Source: Streptomyces caelestis
GTDB lineage: Bacteria > Actinomycetota > Actinomycetes > Streptomycetales > Streptomycetaceae
Length of the DNA stretch: 64,000 nt
Assembly (NCBI RefSeq): GCF_001279005.1
Contig: NZ_LGCN01000220.1
Span: 1 to 64,000, forward strand
Direction of reading: 5' to 3'
Shown: positions 25,865-34,009 of the stretch, piece after piece
How positions within the stretch are numbered: the first letter of the stretch is position 1
Layout: every line of letters starts with the position of its first letter
Translations under genes and position numbers: made by a program
Notes under the pieces: generated by a model
Databases searched by the model: none
What the model saw: only the letters and a program-made list of their open reading frames with translations
What the model was told of the DNA's origin: nothing

Positions 25865-27943
25865 TCACTCCAGGAGAGGGTCGAGCCGGACGGCGCTGAC
25901 CTTGAATTCGGGCATGCCGCTACGGGGGTCCAGAGCGGGGTTGGTGAAGAGGTTGGCCCGGCCGTCCCCGCCGAAGTGGAAGGGGACGAACACGGTGTCC
26001 GGTCGCAGCGTGGGGTCGAGCCGGACGCGGGCGGTCATGCCGCCCCGGGCCGAGGTCACCCGTGCCAGGGCTCCCTCGGCCAGGCCGTGACGGGCCGCCG
26101 TGTCCGGGTGGACCTCCACGAACGCTTCGGAGGCGACTGCGGCGAGTTCGGTCACACGGCGGGTCTGCGCGCCTGACTGGTAGTGGGAGAGGATCCGGCC
26201 GGTGGTGGCGTGCACGGGGTACTCCGCGTCGGTCGCCTCGGCGGGTCCGTCGTGCTCGACGTCGGCGAAGCGCGCGCGTCCGTCGGGGTGGGCGAATCCG
26301 TCGAGGAACAGGCGGGGGGTGCCCGGGTGAGGGGTGTCGGTGTCCGGGCACGGCCAGTACAGGGCCTCACCCGCGTCCAGCCGGTCGTAGGTGATGCCTG
26401 AGTAGTCCGCACGTCCGCCCCTGGAAGCGGCGCGCAGTTCCTCGAAGACCTCGCGGGGCTCCGTCGGATAGCGCTCGGCCGGCTCACCGAGCCGTACGGC
26501 GATGCCGTGCAGGATCTCCAGGTCGCTGCGGGCCGACCGCGGAGGGCTGAGCAGGGCACGTCGGCGCAGTACCCTGCCCTCCAGATTGGTCAGGGTGCCC
26601 TCCTCCTCCGCCCACTGGGTGACCGGCAGGACGACATCGGCTGCCTGCGCCGTCTCCGAGGGGACGAAGTCGGCCACCACCAGCAGGTCGAGCGAGGCGA
26701 GACGCGCCGCGATCCGCGCCGCGTGCGGGGCGGAGACCATCGGGTTGGAGCCCAGGACGAGCAGCGCGTGGGGCCCGTGCTCCTCGCCGAGCGCGTCGAG
26801 CAGTTCGTACGCCCGCAGTCCGGGGCCGGGCAGTCGGTCAGGTGGCACCCCCCAGACACCGGCGACGTGGGCGCGGTCCGCGGGGTCGGTCAGCGAACGG
26901 TAGCCGGGCAGCTGGTCGGTCTTCTGTCCGTGCTCGCGTCCGCCCTGCCCGTTGCCCTGGCCGGTGAGACAGCCGTAGCCGCCGCCCGGTGTACCCGGCA
27001 GACCGAGGGCCAGCGCGAGGTTGATGAACGCTGCCGCAGTCGCCGTGCCCTGCCGGTGCTGCTCGACGCCGCGGCCGGTCAGGATGTAGCTGTCACGGCT
27101 TTCGGCGAGCAGACGGACCGCCGTGCGCTGGGCGTGCGCGGAGACGCCGGTGACCTCCTCGGTACGCTCGGGCCACCACGCGGCGGCGCGGGTCGCGATC
27201 GTCTCGAACCCGCGGGTGCGCTGGTCGACGTACGTCTTGTCGACCAGCCCGTCGGTGATGGCCAGGTGCAGCAGTCCCAGCGCGAGGGCCAGGTCGGTGC
27301 CGGGCGCGGGCTGCAGATGCAGCGCGGCACGGCGGGCGGTGGCGCTGTGGCGCGGGTCCACGACGATCAGCCGGGCCCTGTCGAGGTGCTGCATCAGAGG
27401 GGGCATGGTCTCGGCGACGTTGGCCCCGGCCAGCAGCACGGTCCGAGCCCGCGCGAGGTCGGTGACGGGGAAGGGCAGGCCCCGGTCCACGCCGAAGGCG
27501 TCGTTGCCGGCCGCAGCGGCGGACGACATGCAGAAGCGGCCGTTGTAGTCGATGTTGCTCGTCCCCAGGGCCAGCCTGGCGAACTTGCCGAGCATGTAGG
27601 CCTTCTCGTTGGTCAGGCCGCCCCCGCCGAAGACGGCCGACGCGTCCGGGCCGTACCGGGCCCGGACACGGTCCAGGCCATCGGCGACGGTGTCCAGAGC
27701 GCTGTCCCACGAAGAGGTCAGGAGCCTGCCGTCACGACTCCGCACGAGAGGAGTCGTCAGTCGATCGGGGGCGGTGAGGACCTCGTGCGCGGTCCAGCCC
27801 TTCTGACAGAGCCGACCGCGGTTGACCGGGAAGTCGGCGGGCTCGACCGTCACGGCCGCGCCACCACGGCCGGTGATCCGGGTGCCGCACTGCAGAGCGC
27901 AGTACGGGCAGTGCGTGCGCGTCACGGCGAGGGCGTCAGGCAC
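25865..27943 (-). CDS. Assimilatory nitrate reductase, molybdopterin/4Fe-4S catalytic subunit
   Basis: The 692-aa cytoplasmic protein (no twin-arginine signal) begins with a 4Fe-4S motif CPYCALQC and a fourth Cys in RGRLCQKG. It continues with molybdopterin-oxidoreductase blocks (YNGRFCMSSAAAAGNDAFG, whose Cys is the likely Mo ligand; SNPMVSAP; VVLPVTQWAEEEGTLTNLEG) and a C-terminal dinucleotide-binding domain. This architecture fits NasC/NarB-type nitrate reductases that turn nitrate into nitrite. The GTG start overlaps the NarK stop by 8 nt. No siroheme nitrite reductase is visible in the window. Confidence 0.88.
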   Translation of the reverse strand: MPDALAVTRTHCPYCALQCGTRITGRGGAAVTVEPADFPVNRGRLCQKGWTAHEVLTAPDRLTTPLVRSRDGRLLTSSWDSALDTVADGLDRVRARYGPDASAVFGGGGLTNEKAYMLGKFARLALGTSNIDYNGRFCMSSAAAAGNDAFGVDRGLPFPVTDLARARTVLLAGANVAETMPPLMQHLDRARLIVVDPRHSATARRAALHLQPAPGTDLALALGLLHLAITDGLVDKTYVDQRTRGFETIATRAAAWWPERTEEVTGVSAHAQRTAVRLLAESRDSYILTGRGVEQHRQGTATAAAFINLALALGLPGTPGGGYGCLTGQGNGQGGREHGQKTDQLPGYRSLTDPADRAHVAGVWGVPPDRLPGPGLRAYELLDALGEEHGPHALLVLGSNPMVSAPHAARIAARLASLDLLVVADFVPSETAQAADVVLPVTQWAEEEGTLTNLEGRVLRRRALLSPPRSARSDLEILHGIAVRLGEPAERYPTEPREVFEELRAASRGGRADYSGITYDRLDAGEALYWPCPDTDTPHPGTPRLFLDGFAHPDGRARFADVEHDGPAEATDAEYPVHATTGRILSHYQSGAQTRRVTELAAVASEAFVEVHPDTAARHGLAEGALARVTSARGGMTARVRLDPTLRPDTVFVPFHFGGDGRANLFTNPALDPRSGMPEFKVSAVRLDPLLE

Positions 27944-29312
27944 GGCTGGCCTCCCGTATCCCGTCCGGTGCGGTCGAGGCCCGGGGGACCTCCCGGCGGA
28001 GGTAGACGAACCGGATGATCAGGACGCACACGCCGTAGTAGGCGAGGAAGGACAGGAAGGCGGGTGTTCCGGAGCCGGAACCGTCCGCGTAGGAGACGGT
28101 GAAGGCGACGTTGATGGCCGCGCCGCCCAGGGCTCCCACGGCGCCCGCGACGGCGATGGCCGCGCCGGACAGCCGGCGGGCCCGTGCGAAGGCCTGAGCG
28201 GCGTCGGCACCACCGGTCACGGCGACCTCCGCGCGTCGGGCGAAGGCGCCGGGAATCATCTTGTAGGTGGAGCCGTTGCCCAGACCGCCGAGGACGAAGA
28301 GCGCGGTGAATCCGCCGACGAACAGACCGAAGGAACCGGTGAGGGAGGCGACCACGAGCAGCGTGGTTCCGGTGGCCATGCCGAGGAAGTTCCAGAGGGT
28401 CACGCGCGCCCCGCCCAGCCGGTCGGCCAGCCGGCCGCCCAGCGGCCGGGAGAGGGAACCGAGGAGCGGGCCGAGGAAGGTGTACCCCATCGCCTGCACG
28501 GGTGAGGTGCCGAACTCGTACTGAAGCACCAGTCCGAAGGCGAAGCCGAACCCGATGAACGAACCGAAGGTGCCGATGTAGAGCAGGGAGATCCACCAGG
28601 TGTCCGAGCACCGGGCGGCCTCGCGCTGAACCTTGGGAGCCGTGCGGACGGCGTCCACATTGTCCATCAACCGTGCTGCCAGGACTGCGACGACGACGAT
28701 GAGCGGCAGGTAGACGGCCGCGACGTACTCCGGATGGCCGTACCCGGTGGTGTGGATCACCGCGAGGCCGATCAGTTGTACCGCCGCGACCCCGAGATTG
28801 CCGCCTCCGGCGTTGAGTCCCAGGGCCCAGCCCTGGTGCCGTTGCGGGAAGAAGGCGGTGATGTTCGTCATGGACGAGGCGAAGGTGCCGCCGCCCACCC
28901 CGCCGAGGGCGCCGATGAGCAGGAACACCCACAGCGGCGTGCCGGGCTGTCGCACGAAGTACAGGGCGAGCCCGGCGGGGACGAGCAGGATCAGCGTGGC
29001 GAACACGGTCCAGTCACGCCCGCCGAAACGGGTGACCGCGTAGCTGTAGGGCAGCCTCAGCAGGGCTCCGGCGATCGTGGGAGTGGCCACCAGCAGGAAC
29101 TTCTCGCCGGGCGCGAACACCAGCCCGGTTTCGGGGGTCATGAAGAGCACGAGGACGGACCACAGGGTCCACACCGAGAAGCCGATGTGCTCGCTGAGGA
29201 CGGACAGGGTGAGATTGCGGTGGGCCACGCGACGGCCGCCCCGGCGCCAGGCGTCCTCGTCCTCGGGGTCCCAGCCGGTGAGCCATGTGCGCTGTGAGTT
29301 TTTCTCAACCAT
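27936..29312 (-). CDS. narK: Nitrate/nitrite MFS transporter, NarK family
   Basis: The 458-aa protein has 12 membrane segments and the nitrate-porter signatures GGGTFASSMTNITAFFP and GWALGLNAGGGNLGVAAVQ in helix 5, plus the partner motif GGLGNGSTYKMIP. It is first in the operon with nitrate reductase and its electron donors and should import nitrate or exchange it for nitrite. The start ATG is 117 nt beyond the flavin reductase stop, leaving room for a promoter. Confidence 0.9.
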   Translation of the reverse strand: MVEKNSQRTWLTGWDPEDEDAWRRGGRRVAHRNLTLSVLSEHIGFSVWTLWSVLVLFMTPETGLVFAPGEKFLLVATPTIAGALLRLPYSYAVTRFGGRDWTVFATLILLVPAGLALYFVRQPGTPLWVFLLIGALGGVGGGTFASSMTNITAFFPQRHQGWALGLNAGGGNLGVAAVQLIGLAVIHTTGYGHPEYVAAVYLPLIVVVAVLAARLMDNVDAVRTAPKVQREAARCSDTWWISLLYIGTFGSFIGFGFAFGLVLQYEFGTSPVQAMGYTFLGPLLGSLSRPLGGRLADRLGGARVTLWNFLGMATGTTLLVVASLTGSFGLFVGGFTALFVLGGLGNGSTYKMIPGAFARRAEVAVTGGADAAQAFARARRLSGAAIAVAGAVGALGGAAINVAFTVSYADGSGSGTPAFLSFLAYYGVCVLIIRFVYLRREVPRASTAPDGIREASRA

Positions 29313-29429
29313 GGTGTGGATACTCCGGACCGCGCCTGTGGGTCCGGCGCGGACATGGGGCTGCGGTGGAGGCGGGACGACGGTGTCCGAGCGCGGTGAC
29401 GGTGGTTCGGGTGCGGCTGGGCGGTGTGG

Positions 29430-29963
29430 TCAGACGCGCGAGACCAGGGCCTTGCGGAACTGCTCGATGACGCCGTCCAGCAGGCCGGCGCTCTCGGGCC
29501 GGATGTCCAGGCCTCCGTCGAGCCGGGTCAGGTGCGTGTCGAGCAGGAAGAAGCTCTGTACGACGTGCCGGGCGCCGAGCGAGTGGGCCACCGGGCGCAG
29601 GGCGTAGTCCAGTACCAGCACGTGCGCGGTGCTGCCGCCGGTGGCCAGCGGAAGGACGACCTTGTGCGTGAAGCCGTGCTGGGGCAGCAGGTCGAGGAAC
29701 GTCTTCAGCAGCCCGGAGAAGCTCGCCTTGTAGGTCGGCGTGGCCAGCACGATGCCGTCGGCCAGGGCGACCTGCTCCAGGGCCGCGACGATCCGCGGGT
29801 CCGTGGTGTCCGCCCTGAGCAGCGGTTCCGCCGGGAGGTCGCGGACTTTCAGATGCCCGGCGTGCCATTCGTCCTCGGCCAGCCGCCGTGCTACGTAGTC
29901 ACCGACGAGTTCGGTCCGGGAGGTCGGGGAAGGGCTCCCCGAGATCACCAGCACGTGGGACAT
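29430..29963 (-). CDS. NADPH-dependent FMN reductase, SsuE/MsuE family
   Basis: The 177-aa flavodoxin-like protein has the FMN-phosphate loop SGSPSPTSRTE, the LATPTYKASFSGLLKTFLD block and GGSTAHVLVLDYALRP. The ATG at 29963 is chosen over one four codons upstream because GGGAG lies 7 nt before it. These enzymes deliver reduced FMN to two-component monooxygenases. The best candidate partner in the window is the acyl-CoA-dehydrogenase-like flavoprotein 3 kb upstream. A 30-nt palindrome separates it from the PAS gene, so it probably has its own promoter. Confidence 0.85.
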   Translation of the reverse strand: MSHVLVISGSPSPTSRTELVGDYVARRLAEDEWHAGHLKVRDLPAEPLLRADTTDPRIVAALEQVALADGIVLATPTYKASFSGLLKTFLDLLPQHGFTHKVVLPLATGGSTAHVLVLDYALRPVAHSLGARHVVQSFFLLDTHLTRLDGGLDIRPESAGLLDGVIEQFRKALVSRV

Positions 29964-30005
29964 GGTCACTCCCATGGAGAGGCGGGTTGACGTCGTCTGC
30001 GGTCC

Positions 30006-30035
30006 GGGAGGAGGCCCCGTACGGGGCCTCCTCCC
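30006..30035. terminator. Perfect 30-nt palindromic terminator
   Basis: The sequence from 30006 to 30035 equals its own reverse complement, starting GGGAGGAGGCCCC and ending GGGGCCTCCTCCC. It begins 9 nt after the PAS gene stop and should end the GAF-ACP-thioesterase-PAS transcript. Confidence 0.75.
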
Positions 30036-30044
30036 GCCGCTGGT

Positions 30045-30905
30045 TCAGGACGGCCAGCCGAAAGCGCTGACGGTGTCACGGGCGCGCTGCGGCTCGGGGT
30101 CGTTGAAGACGAAGCAGCGCGTGTTGGAGACGCTGCCGCCGGCCGCCTGTGCCGTGGAGAAGATCAGCACCGGCTTCGGGGCGCCGTCCCGGGTGACGAA
30201 GTTGGCCCGGAAGTTGATGATCGGCGAGTCCTCGTCCCAGCGGGAGAGGAAGTCGTCCAGCAGACCCTGGTCTTCGTAGATCCTGCGGATGTGCTGGCCG
30301 ACGTACTCCGTCGGCTGCCCGCTGTACTCGACCAGGGCGACGTCGGCCGGGTTGGCGTGCATGACCTGGCCGTTGACGCCGATCAGGTGGATGGCCACCG
30401 GCGCGACCTCGTAGAACTCGCGCAGCACCGACTCGTGTTCCTTGGTCGGGGCCAGGACCGGGTTGCTCCGTTCGTCGACCGCGCGGATCCAGGCGGCGGC
30501 GTCGGAGGTGGGATCCTGGTCGCTGGTGCTGGGGATCGGCAGCCGCTCGCCGAGTTCCGGCCGGCTGACCCAGTGGATCCTGGTGTCGTCACCTGCGCCG
30601 GCGACCACGGCGTTCACCGCGGAGGCGCGCTCCTGCGTGCCGTCGGCGCTGAGGTAGGTGACCCGGACGTTCTCGATGCGGCCGTTCCCCTCCAGGTCCG
30701 CCAGCAGCTCAGGGAGCGCGCCCCCGCCCGCGGCCCGGATCCGGCCGCCGAGGTGGTCGGCCTCTCCGTGCATGAGGACGGACTGCGCCTTGTTGTGCAG
30801 CAGGACGGCGCCGAAGCGGTCGGTGATCGTGATGCCGACGGAGCTGTTGCCGACCACGTCGATCAGCTGCTCGATGGTGGGTGCGTTGGGGTGCTCGACT
30901 GTCAT
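30045..30905 (-). CDS. Double-PAS-domain protein without an output domain
   Basis: The 286-aa protein starts at an ATG after GAAGGAGCC. It contains one PAS-like domain at about residues 8-115 (VGITITDRFGAVLLHNKAQS) and a second at about 160-270 (APVAIHLIGVNGQVMHANPA, then GQHIRRIYEDQGLLDDF), with no kinase, cyclase or DNA-binding part. It is last in an operon with a carrier protein and thioesterase. PAS domains bind heme, flavin or small ligands. It may sense a pathway intermediate or, less likely, act as a cofactor-bearing enzyme. Confidence 0.75.
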   Translation of the reverse strand: MTVEHPNAPTIEQLIDVVGNSSVGITITDRFGAVLLHNKAQSVLMHGEADHLGGRIRAAGGGALPELLADLEGNGRIENVRVTYLSADGTQERASAVNAVVAGAGDDTRIHWVSRPELGERLPIPSTSDQDPTSDAAAWIRAVDERSNPVLAPTKEHESVLREFYEVAPVAIHLIGVNGQVMHANPADVALVEYSGQPTEYVGQHIRRIYEDQGLLDDFLSRWDEDSPIINFRANFVTRDGAPKPVLIFSTAQAAGGSVSNTRCFVFNDPEPQRARDTVSAFGWPS

Positions 30906-30916
30906 GTCCGGCTCCT

Positions 30917-31648
30917 TCATGTGGGTGGCGAAGCGGGTAGGGGGGTGCGGCGGCCGTCCGCCAGGTCGGTGAGGACCGTGGCGACGGCAGCCCGGTGGGA
31001 GAGGTAGTAGTCGTGTCCGCCGGGAAAGGTGAACGTCCCCAGGAGCGGGTGGGTGGTGAAGGAGGCCCATGGGGCCATGTCGGCGGGCCGGGCGAAGGGA
31101 TCGTCCGTCCCGCAGAACAGTGCGATCGGGGTGTGGACCGGTCGGTGAGTGACACGGTGTTCCCGGCGCATCCGCGCGTCCCGTGCCAGCCATGTACCGC
31201 CCGGGTCGTCCTCCTGGCCGGTGGTGCGCCGCAGTGCCGCGAACGCCGCGGCCACGGCGGTGCGTGGGGTGTGGCCGGGCTCCCGGGCGCCGGAGACGGA
31301 CAGGCTGCGGACGGCGTACCGGGGATGGGCCTCGAGCCGGATGACCAGTTCGTAGGCGGACAGCGCGCCGAGGCTGTGTCCGAAGAGATGCAGTCGCCGT
31401 CCGTGCGGCAGCAGTGCGGTGATGTCGTCCAGCCAGCGATCGACGGCGGCCGTCACGGATCCGGGTTCCTCCTGGCCGGCCAGCCGGCCGCGTCCGGGCA
31501 TTTCGCAGTGGAGGGCGGGCAGGATGTCCGGCAGGTACTCCCCCAGGGAGAGGTAGGGCGACTCGACACTTCCCGCGGGCGGAAGGAAAAGTACGGCATC
31601 GGTCGTTCCCTGAAGATTGCCCTGTATCACGACGGCCCGTTCTCGCAC
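30917..31648 (-). CDS. Type II thioesterase (alpha/beta-hydrolase)
   Basis: The 243-aa protein starts at a GTG placed 7 nt after GGAGG. It has the GrsT/type II thioesterase pattern: VLFLPPAGS oxyanion block, nucleophile LFGHSLGALSAYE (Ser92), Asp in FCGTDDPF and His in FPGGHDYYL. It should free carrier proteins from wrong or stalled acyl groups, or release the final product. It lies 38 nt downstream of the carrier-protein gene and 11 nt upstream of the PAS gene, in one operon. Confidence 0.85.
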   Translation of the reverse strand: MRERAVVIQGNLQGTTDAVLFLPPAGSVESPYLSLGEYLPDILPALHCEMPGRGRLAGQEEPGSVTAAVDRWLDDITALLPHGRRLHLFGHSLGALSAYELVIRLEAHPRYAVRSLSVSGAREPGHTPRTAVAAAFAALRRTTGQEDDPGGTWLARDARMRREHRVTHRPVHTPIALFCGTDDPFARPADMAPWASFTTHPLLGTFTFPGGHDYYLSHRAAVATVLTDLADGRRTPLPASPPT

Positions 31649-31686
31649 CAGGTCACCTCCTCGCATCACGGTATGACTGTTCTCGC

Positions 31687-31926
31687 CTATACGGAGAGGA
31701 AGTTTTTTTCGATGTCCTTGAGAGTGCGGAAGGCGCTCAGGTCGACGGACGTGAATTCCATCATCTCGCCGCGCAGTTCTTCGATGTGCAGGACGAGTTC
31801 CACGAATTGCAGAGAATCCACGATCCGTGACTCGAAGATGTCGGTCTCCGGATCCACGTCGTCCTCGGTGAGTTCGGGATTCCGGCGGAGGATCCAAGCG
31901 CGTACGTCCTGCCAGGTGGCCGTCAT
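31687..31926 (-). CDS. Free-standing acyl/peptidyl carrier protein
   Basis: The 79-aa acidic protein has the phosphopantetheine site RIVDSLQFVEL (Ser38) and a four-helix carrier pattern. Its start codon shares one nucleotide with the GAF gene stop (TGATG), so translation is coupled. The stand-alone adenylation enzyme upstream on the same strand should load it with an amino acid, by inference diaminopropionate. A Sfp-type transferase that could activate it is encoded at 58.8-59.5 kb. Confidence 0.85.
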   Translation of the reverse strand: MTATWQDVRAWILRRNPELTEDDVDPETDIFESRIVDSLQFVELVLHIEELRGEMMEFTSVDLSAFRTLKDIEKNFLSV

Positions 31927-32498
31927 CACAGGCTCTCCGAGCCGGCCAGATGCGTGACGAAGGCGTTGAACGCCGCGACCCGGTCGGCCACCTCCGAGAT
32001 GAGCGCCAGGTCCGAGGGACTGATCGGGCCACGCCGGTGCCCCTCGCCGCGCAGCGCGATCAGATGCCCCCCGTGCACCCCCCGGTAGGTCATGGGCAGG
32101 GCCACGGCCGACTCCGCCTGCCACTGGCGCAACCGCGTCAGATGCCCCGGGTCGGTCTGCTTCGCCAGGCCTTCGTGGGCGCTGATCACGATCTTCTCGG
32201 CGTCGTTCTCGGAGAGAAGGCCGCGCACTCCCTCCAGGGCCGTGGAGTACCCGGTCGGCGACTGGACGATGAGCTGGGAGTGGGTGGCCAGGGCGCCCAG
32301 GGAGACGGCGGAGGCGAAGAACGGGACGCAGGCCTTGGCCACCGCCGGCACGACCTCCTTGAGCTGAGGGGTCTGCTGCACGGTGGCACTGATGTGGGCG
32401 AGGAATCCGAGAGATTCCTCGGCGGCTTTGCGGCCCGCGATGTACCGAAGTGCGGTGTTCAAGTTCTCGGTCGAGTTCTTCCGGTCGTTCTCAGGCAT
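31926..32498 (-). CDS. GAF-like domain protein of unknown role in a carrier-protein operon
   Basis: The 190-aa protein starts after GAGGGAT and opens with an AEESLGFLAHISATV helix, then VVPAVAKACVPFFASAVSLG and later ALPMTYRGVHGGHLIALRGE, a typical GAF segment. No output domain follows. It is first in the operon with the carrier protein, thioesterase and double-PAS protein. A regulator or ligand sensor is the simplest guess; nothing in it looks catalytic. Confidence 0.65.
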   Translation of the reverse strand: MPENDRKNSTENLNTALRYIAGRKAAEESLGFLAHISATVQQTPQLKEVVPAVAKACVPFFASAVSLGALATHSQLIVQSPTGYSTALEGVRGLLSENDAEKIVISAHEGLAKQTDPGHLTRLRQWQAESAVALPMTYRGVHGGHLIALRGEGHRRGPISPSDLALISEVADRVAAFNAFVTHLAGSESL

Positions 32499-32794
32499 GA
32501 ATATCCCTCGGTGACGGAGGCGCTGGAGTGGTCGCAGTGCGGGACTTCGGAAAAGTATCCGTACAGTCGTCGGCGGCGGGAGGCGCCGGCCGCACCGACT
32601 TTCCGCGATTCGACACTAGCAACGGAATTCGCACACCGCAACACTTTCCCCCTTCTCCGCATTATCATCGGAAATGGGGTCGATAAAGAAGCGCGCGTAT
32701 GCACGGAAACGGTCCGGCCGGTATTCCGTGACGGAATTGCGTGAACCGTGGGGTGACGGGTGCGCCGCAGTGGGCCGGTGGCGGCCCACCGGGG
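32499..32794. promoter_or_regulatory. Promoter region of the GAF-ACP-thioesterase-PAS operon
   Basis: 296 bp separate the flavoprotein stop from the GAF start. Positions about 32590-32700 are A/T-rich for this genome (for example GCATTATCATC near 32660), as expected for a promoter. No certain -10/-35 pair or SARP repeat could be fixed by eye. Confidence 0.4.
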
Positions 32795-34009
32795 TCAGGC
32801 GAAGCGGACGTCCGGATCGAGCAGGCACAACTGCCCGTCGGCGAGGTGCAGTCGGTCGTTGCTGTAGTTGAGCGCGGCGGACCGCAGGTCCCGCAGGCTC
32901 TTCTCCAGCCGGGTCGGCGAGTCCTGCAGGTAGCCGTGGCGCAGACCCACGGCGTCCACCAACTCGTCGACGGCCCGGTAGCACTCCTCGGAGGCGGTGA
33001 TCTTCAGGCTGTTCAGCAGGAGCTGACTGCTCGCGTCGGACAGGTCGGCGCCGCTCGCCACCAAGGCCTCGGTACGGCGGAGCAGGGCGTGGACGGTGTC
33101 GAGCCGCTGCCTCACCCGGGAGAGCCGGGTCATCAGGAGTTCCGAGCTCAGGTCGAAGCGTTTGCGGCCGGCCGGGTCGCGCAGCAGGCGCAGGACCCGG
33201 GACAGGGCTCCGGACGCGGTGCCCAGCCACACCGCTGACCAGCCGATGTGGGCGAGCGGCCCGAACACGGACTGCGCGATCCGGTGGAAGGCACCGTGCT
33301 CACCGATCACCTGGTGTGCGGGGATGGATCCGGTGAGCGTCAGGGGCAGGCTGTGGCTGGCGCGCATCCCCATCGGGCACCACTCTCCGGTGCCCTCGAT
33401 CCGCAGCTGACGCCGGTGGGCGTAGACGAGGGAGACGTGGTGGTCGGCGGTCGCGTGCGGGCTGCGCATGGTGATGAGGAACCCGTCCGCCACGGCGCCG
33501 CCCGTCACGATCGGCGCGACCCGGTCGACCATCAGGGTGTCGTCGCCCTCCCGCAAGGGCGCGTACGAGCGGAACAGATGACCGCCCTTGCCCGGTTCGG
33601 TGGTCACCGAGGCCAGGTAGAGGTCGCCGGCGGAGAGCTGGGCGAGCAGTTCCTCACGCAGTGGCGAGGCGGCATACCGGACGATCGCCTCGGACTGTTG
33701 GCAGTGCATCGCGAAGATCATCCCGACGGACATGTCGACCCGGCCCAGGGCCATACTGGCGTCCACGAAGTCGGTGAGGGTGCCCGAGCAGCCTCCGTGT
33801 TCGGCTGGTACGAGCAGCCCGAGCAGCCCGGTGCGGCGCATCTGCGCGAGAGCCTGCTCGGGGAAGACGGCGTCGCGGTCGGTGACCTTCAGGTGCTCCT
33901 CGGCCACCCGGGCCACGGAGGCGACGCGCTCGGCGAGACCCGTCGCTGCCCCTTCCTGGGCCGGTGCGGACGTCTGCGGTGGTGTGGTCTTCGCCGAAGT
34001 GGTCGTCAC
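32795..34009 (-). CDS. Acyl-CoA dehydrogenase-fold flavoprotein
   Basis: The 404-aa protein follows the acyl-CoA dehydrogenase order: helical N-terminus (AQMRRTGLLGLLVPAEHGGC), middle beta domain (LASVTTEPGKGG; WCPMGMRASHSLPLTLTG) and C-terminal helical domain. Where dehydrogenases have a catalytic Glu (YEGT in many), this one reads AALNYSNDRL, so classic CoA-ester dehydrogenation is doubtful. Relatives acting on carrier-bound substrates include PltE/RedW (prolyl-PCP oxidation), VioJ-type desaturases and FkbI. Others are N-hydroxylases needing a flavin reductase. The GTG start overlaps the adenylation gene stop (GTGA). Confidence 0.78.
   Translation of the reverse strand: MTTTSAKTTPPQTSAPAQEGAATGLAERVASVARVAEEHLKVTDRDAVFPEQALAQMRRTGLLGLLVPAEHGGCSGTLTDFVDASMALGRVDMSVGMIFAMHCQQSEAIVRYAASPLREELLAQLSAGDLYLASVTTEPGKGGHLFRSYAPLREGDDTLMVDRVAPIVTGGAVADGFLITMRSPHATADHHVSLVYAHRRQLRIEGTGEWCPMGMRASHSLPLTLTGSIPAHQVIGEHGAFHRIAQSVFGPLAHIGWSAVWLGTASGALSRVLRLLRDPAGRKRFDLSSELLMTRLSRVRQRLDTVHALLRRTEALVASGADLSDASSQLLLNSLKITASEECYRAVDELVDAVGLRHGYLQDSPTRLEKSLRDLRSAALNYSNDRLHLADGQLCLLDPDVRFA

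Noticed and set aside
22535..29312. A complete nitrate-to-ammonia assimilation operon
   Set aside because: The NirB-like protein lacks the siroheme/4Fe-4S half and no NirD is present, so only nitrate-to-nitrite reduction is supported.
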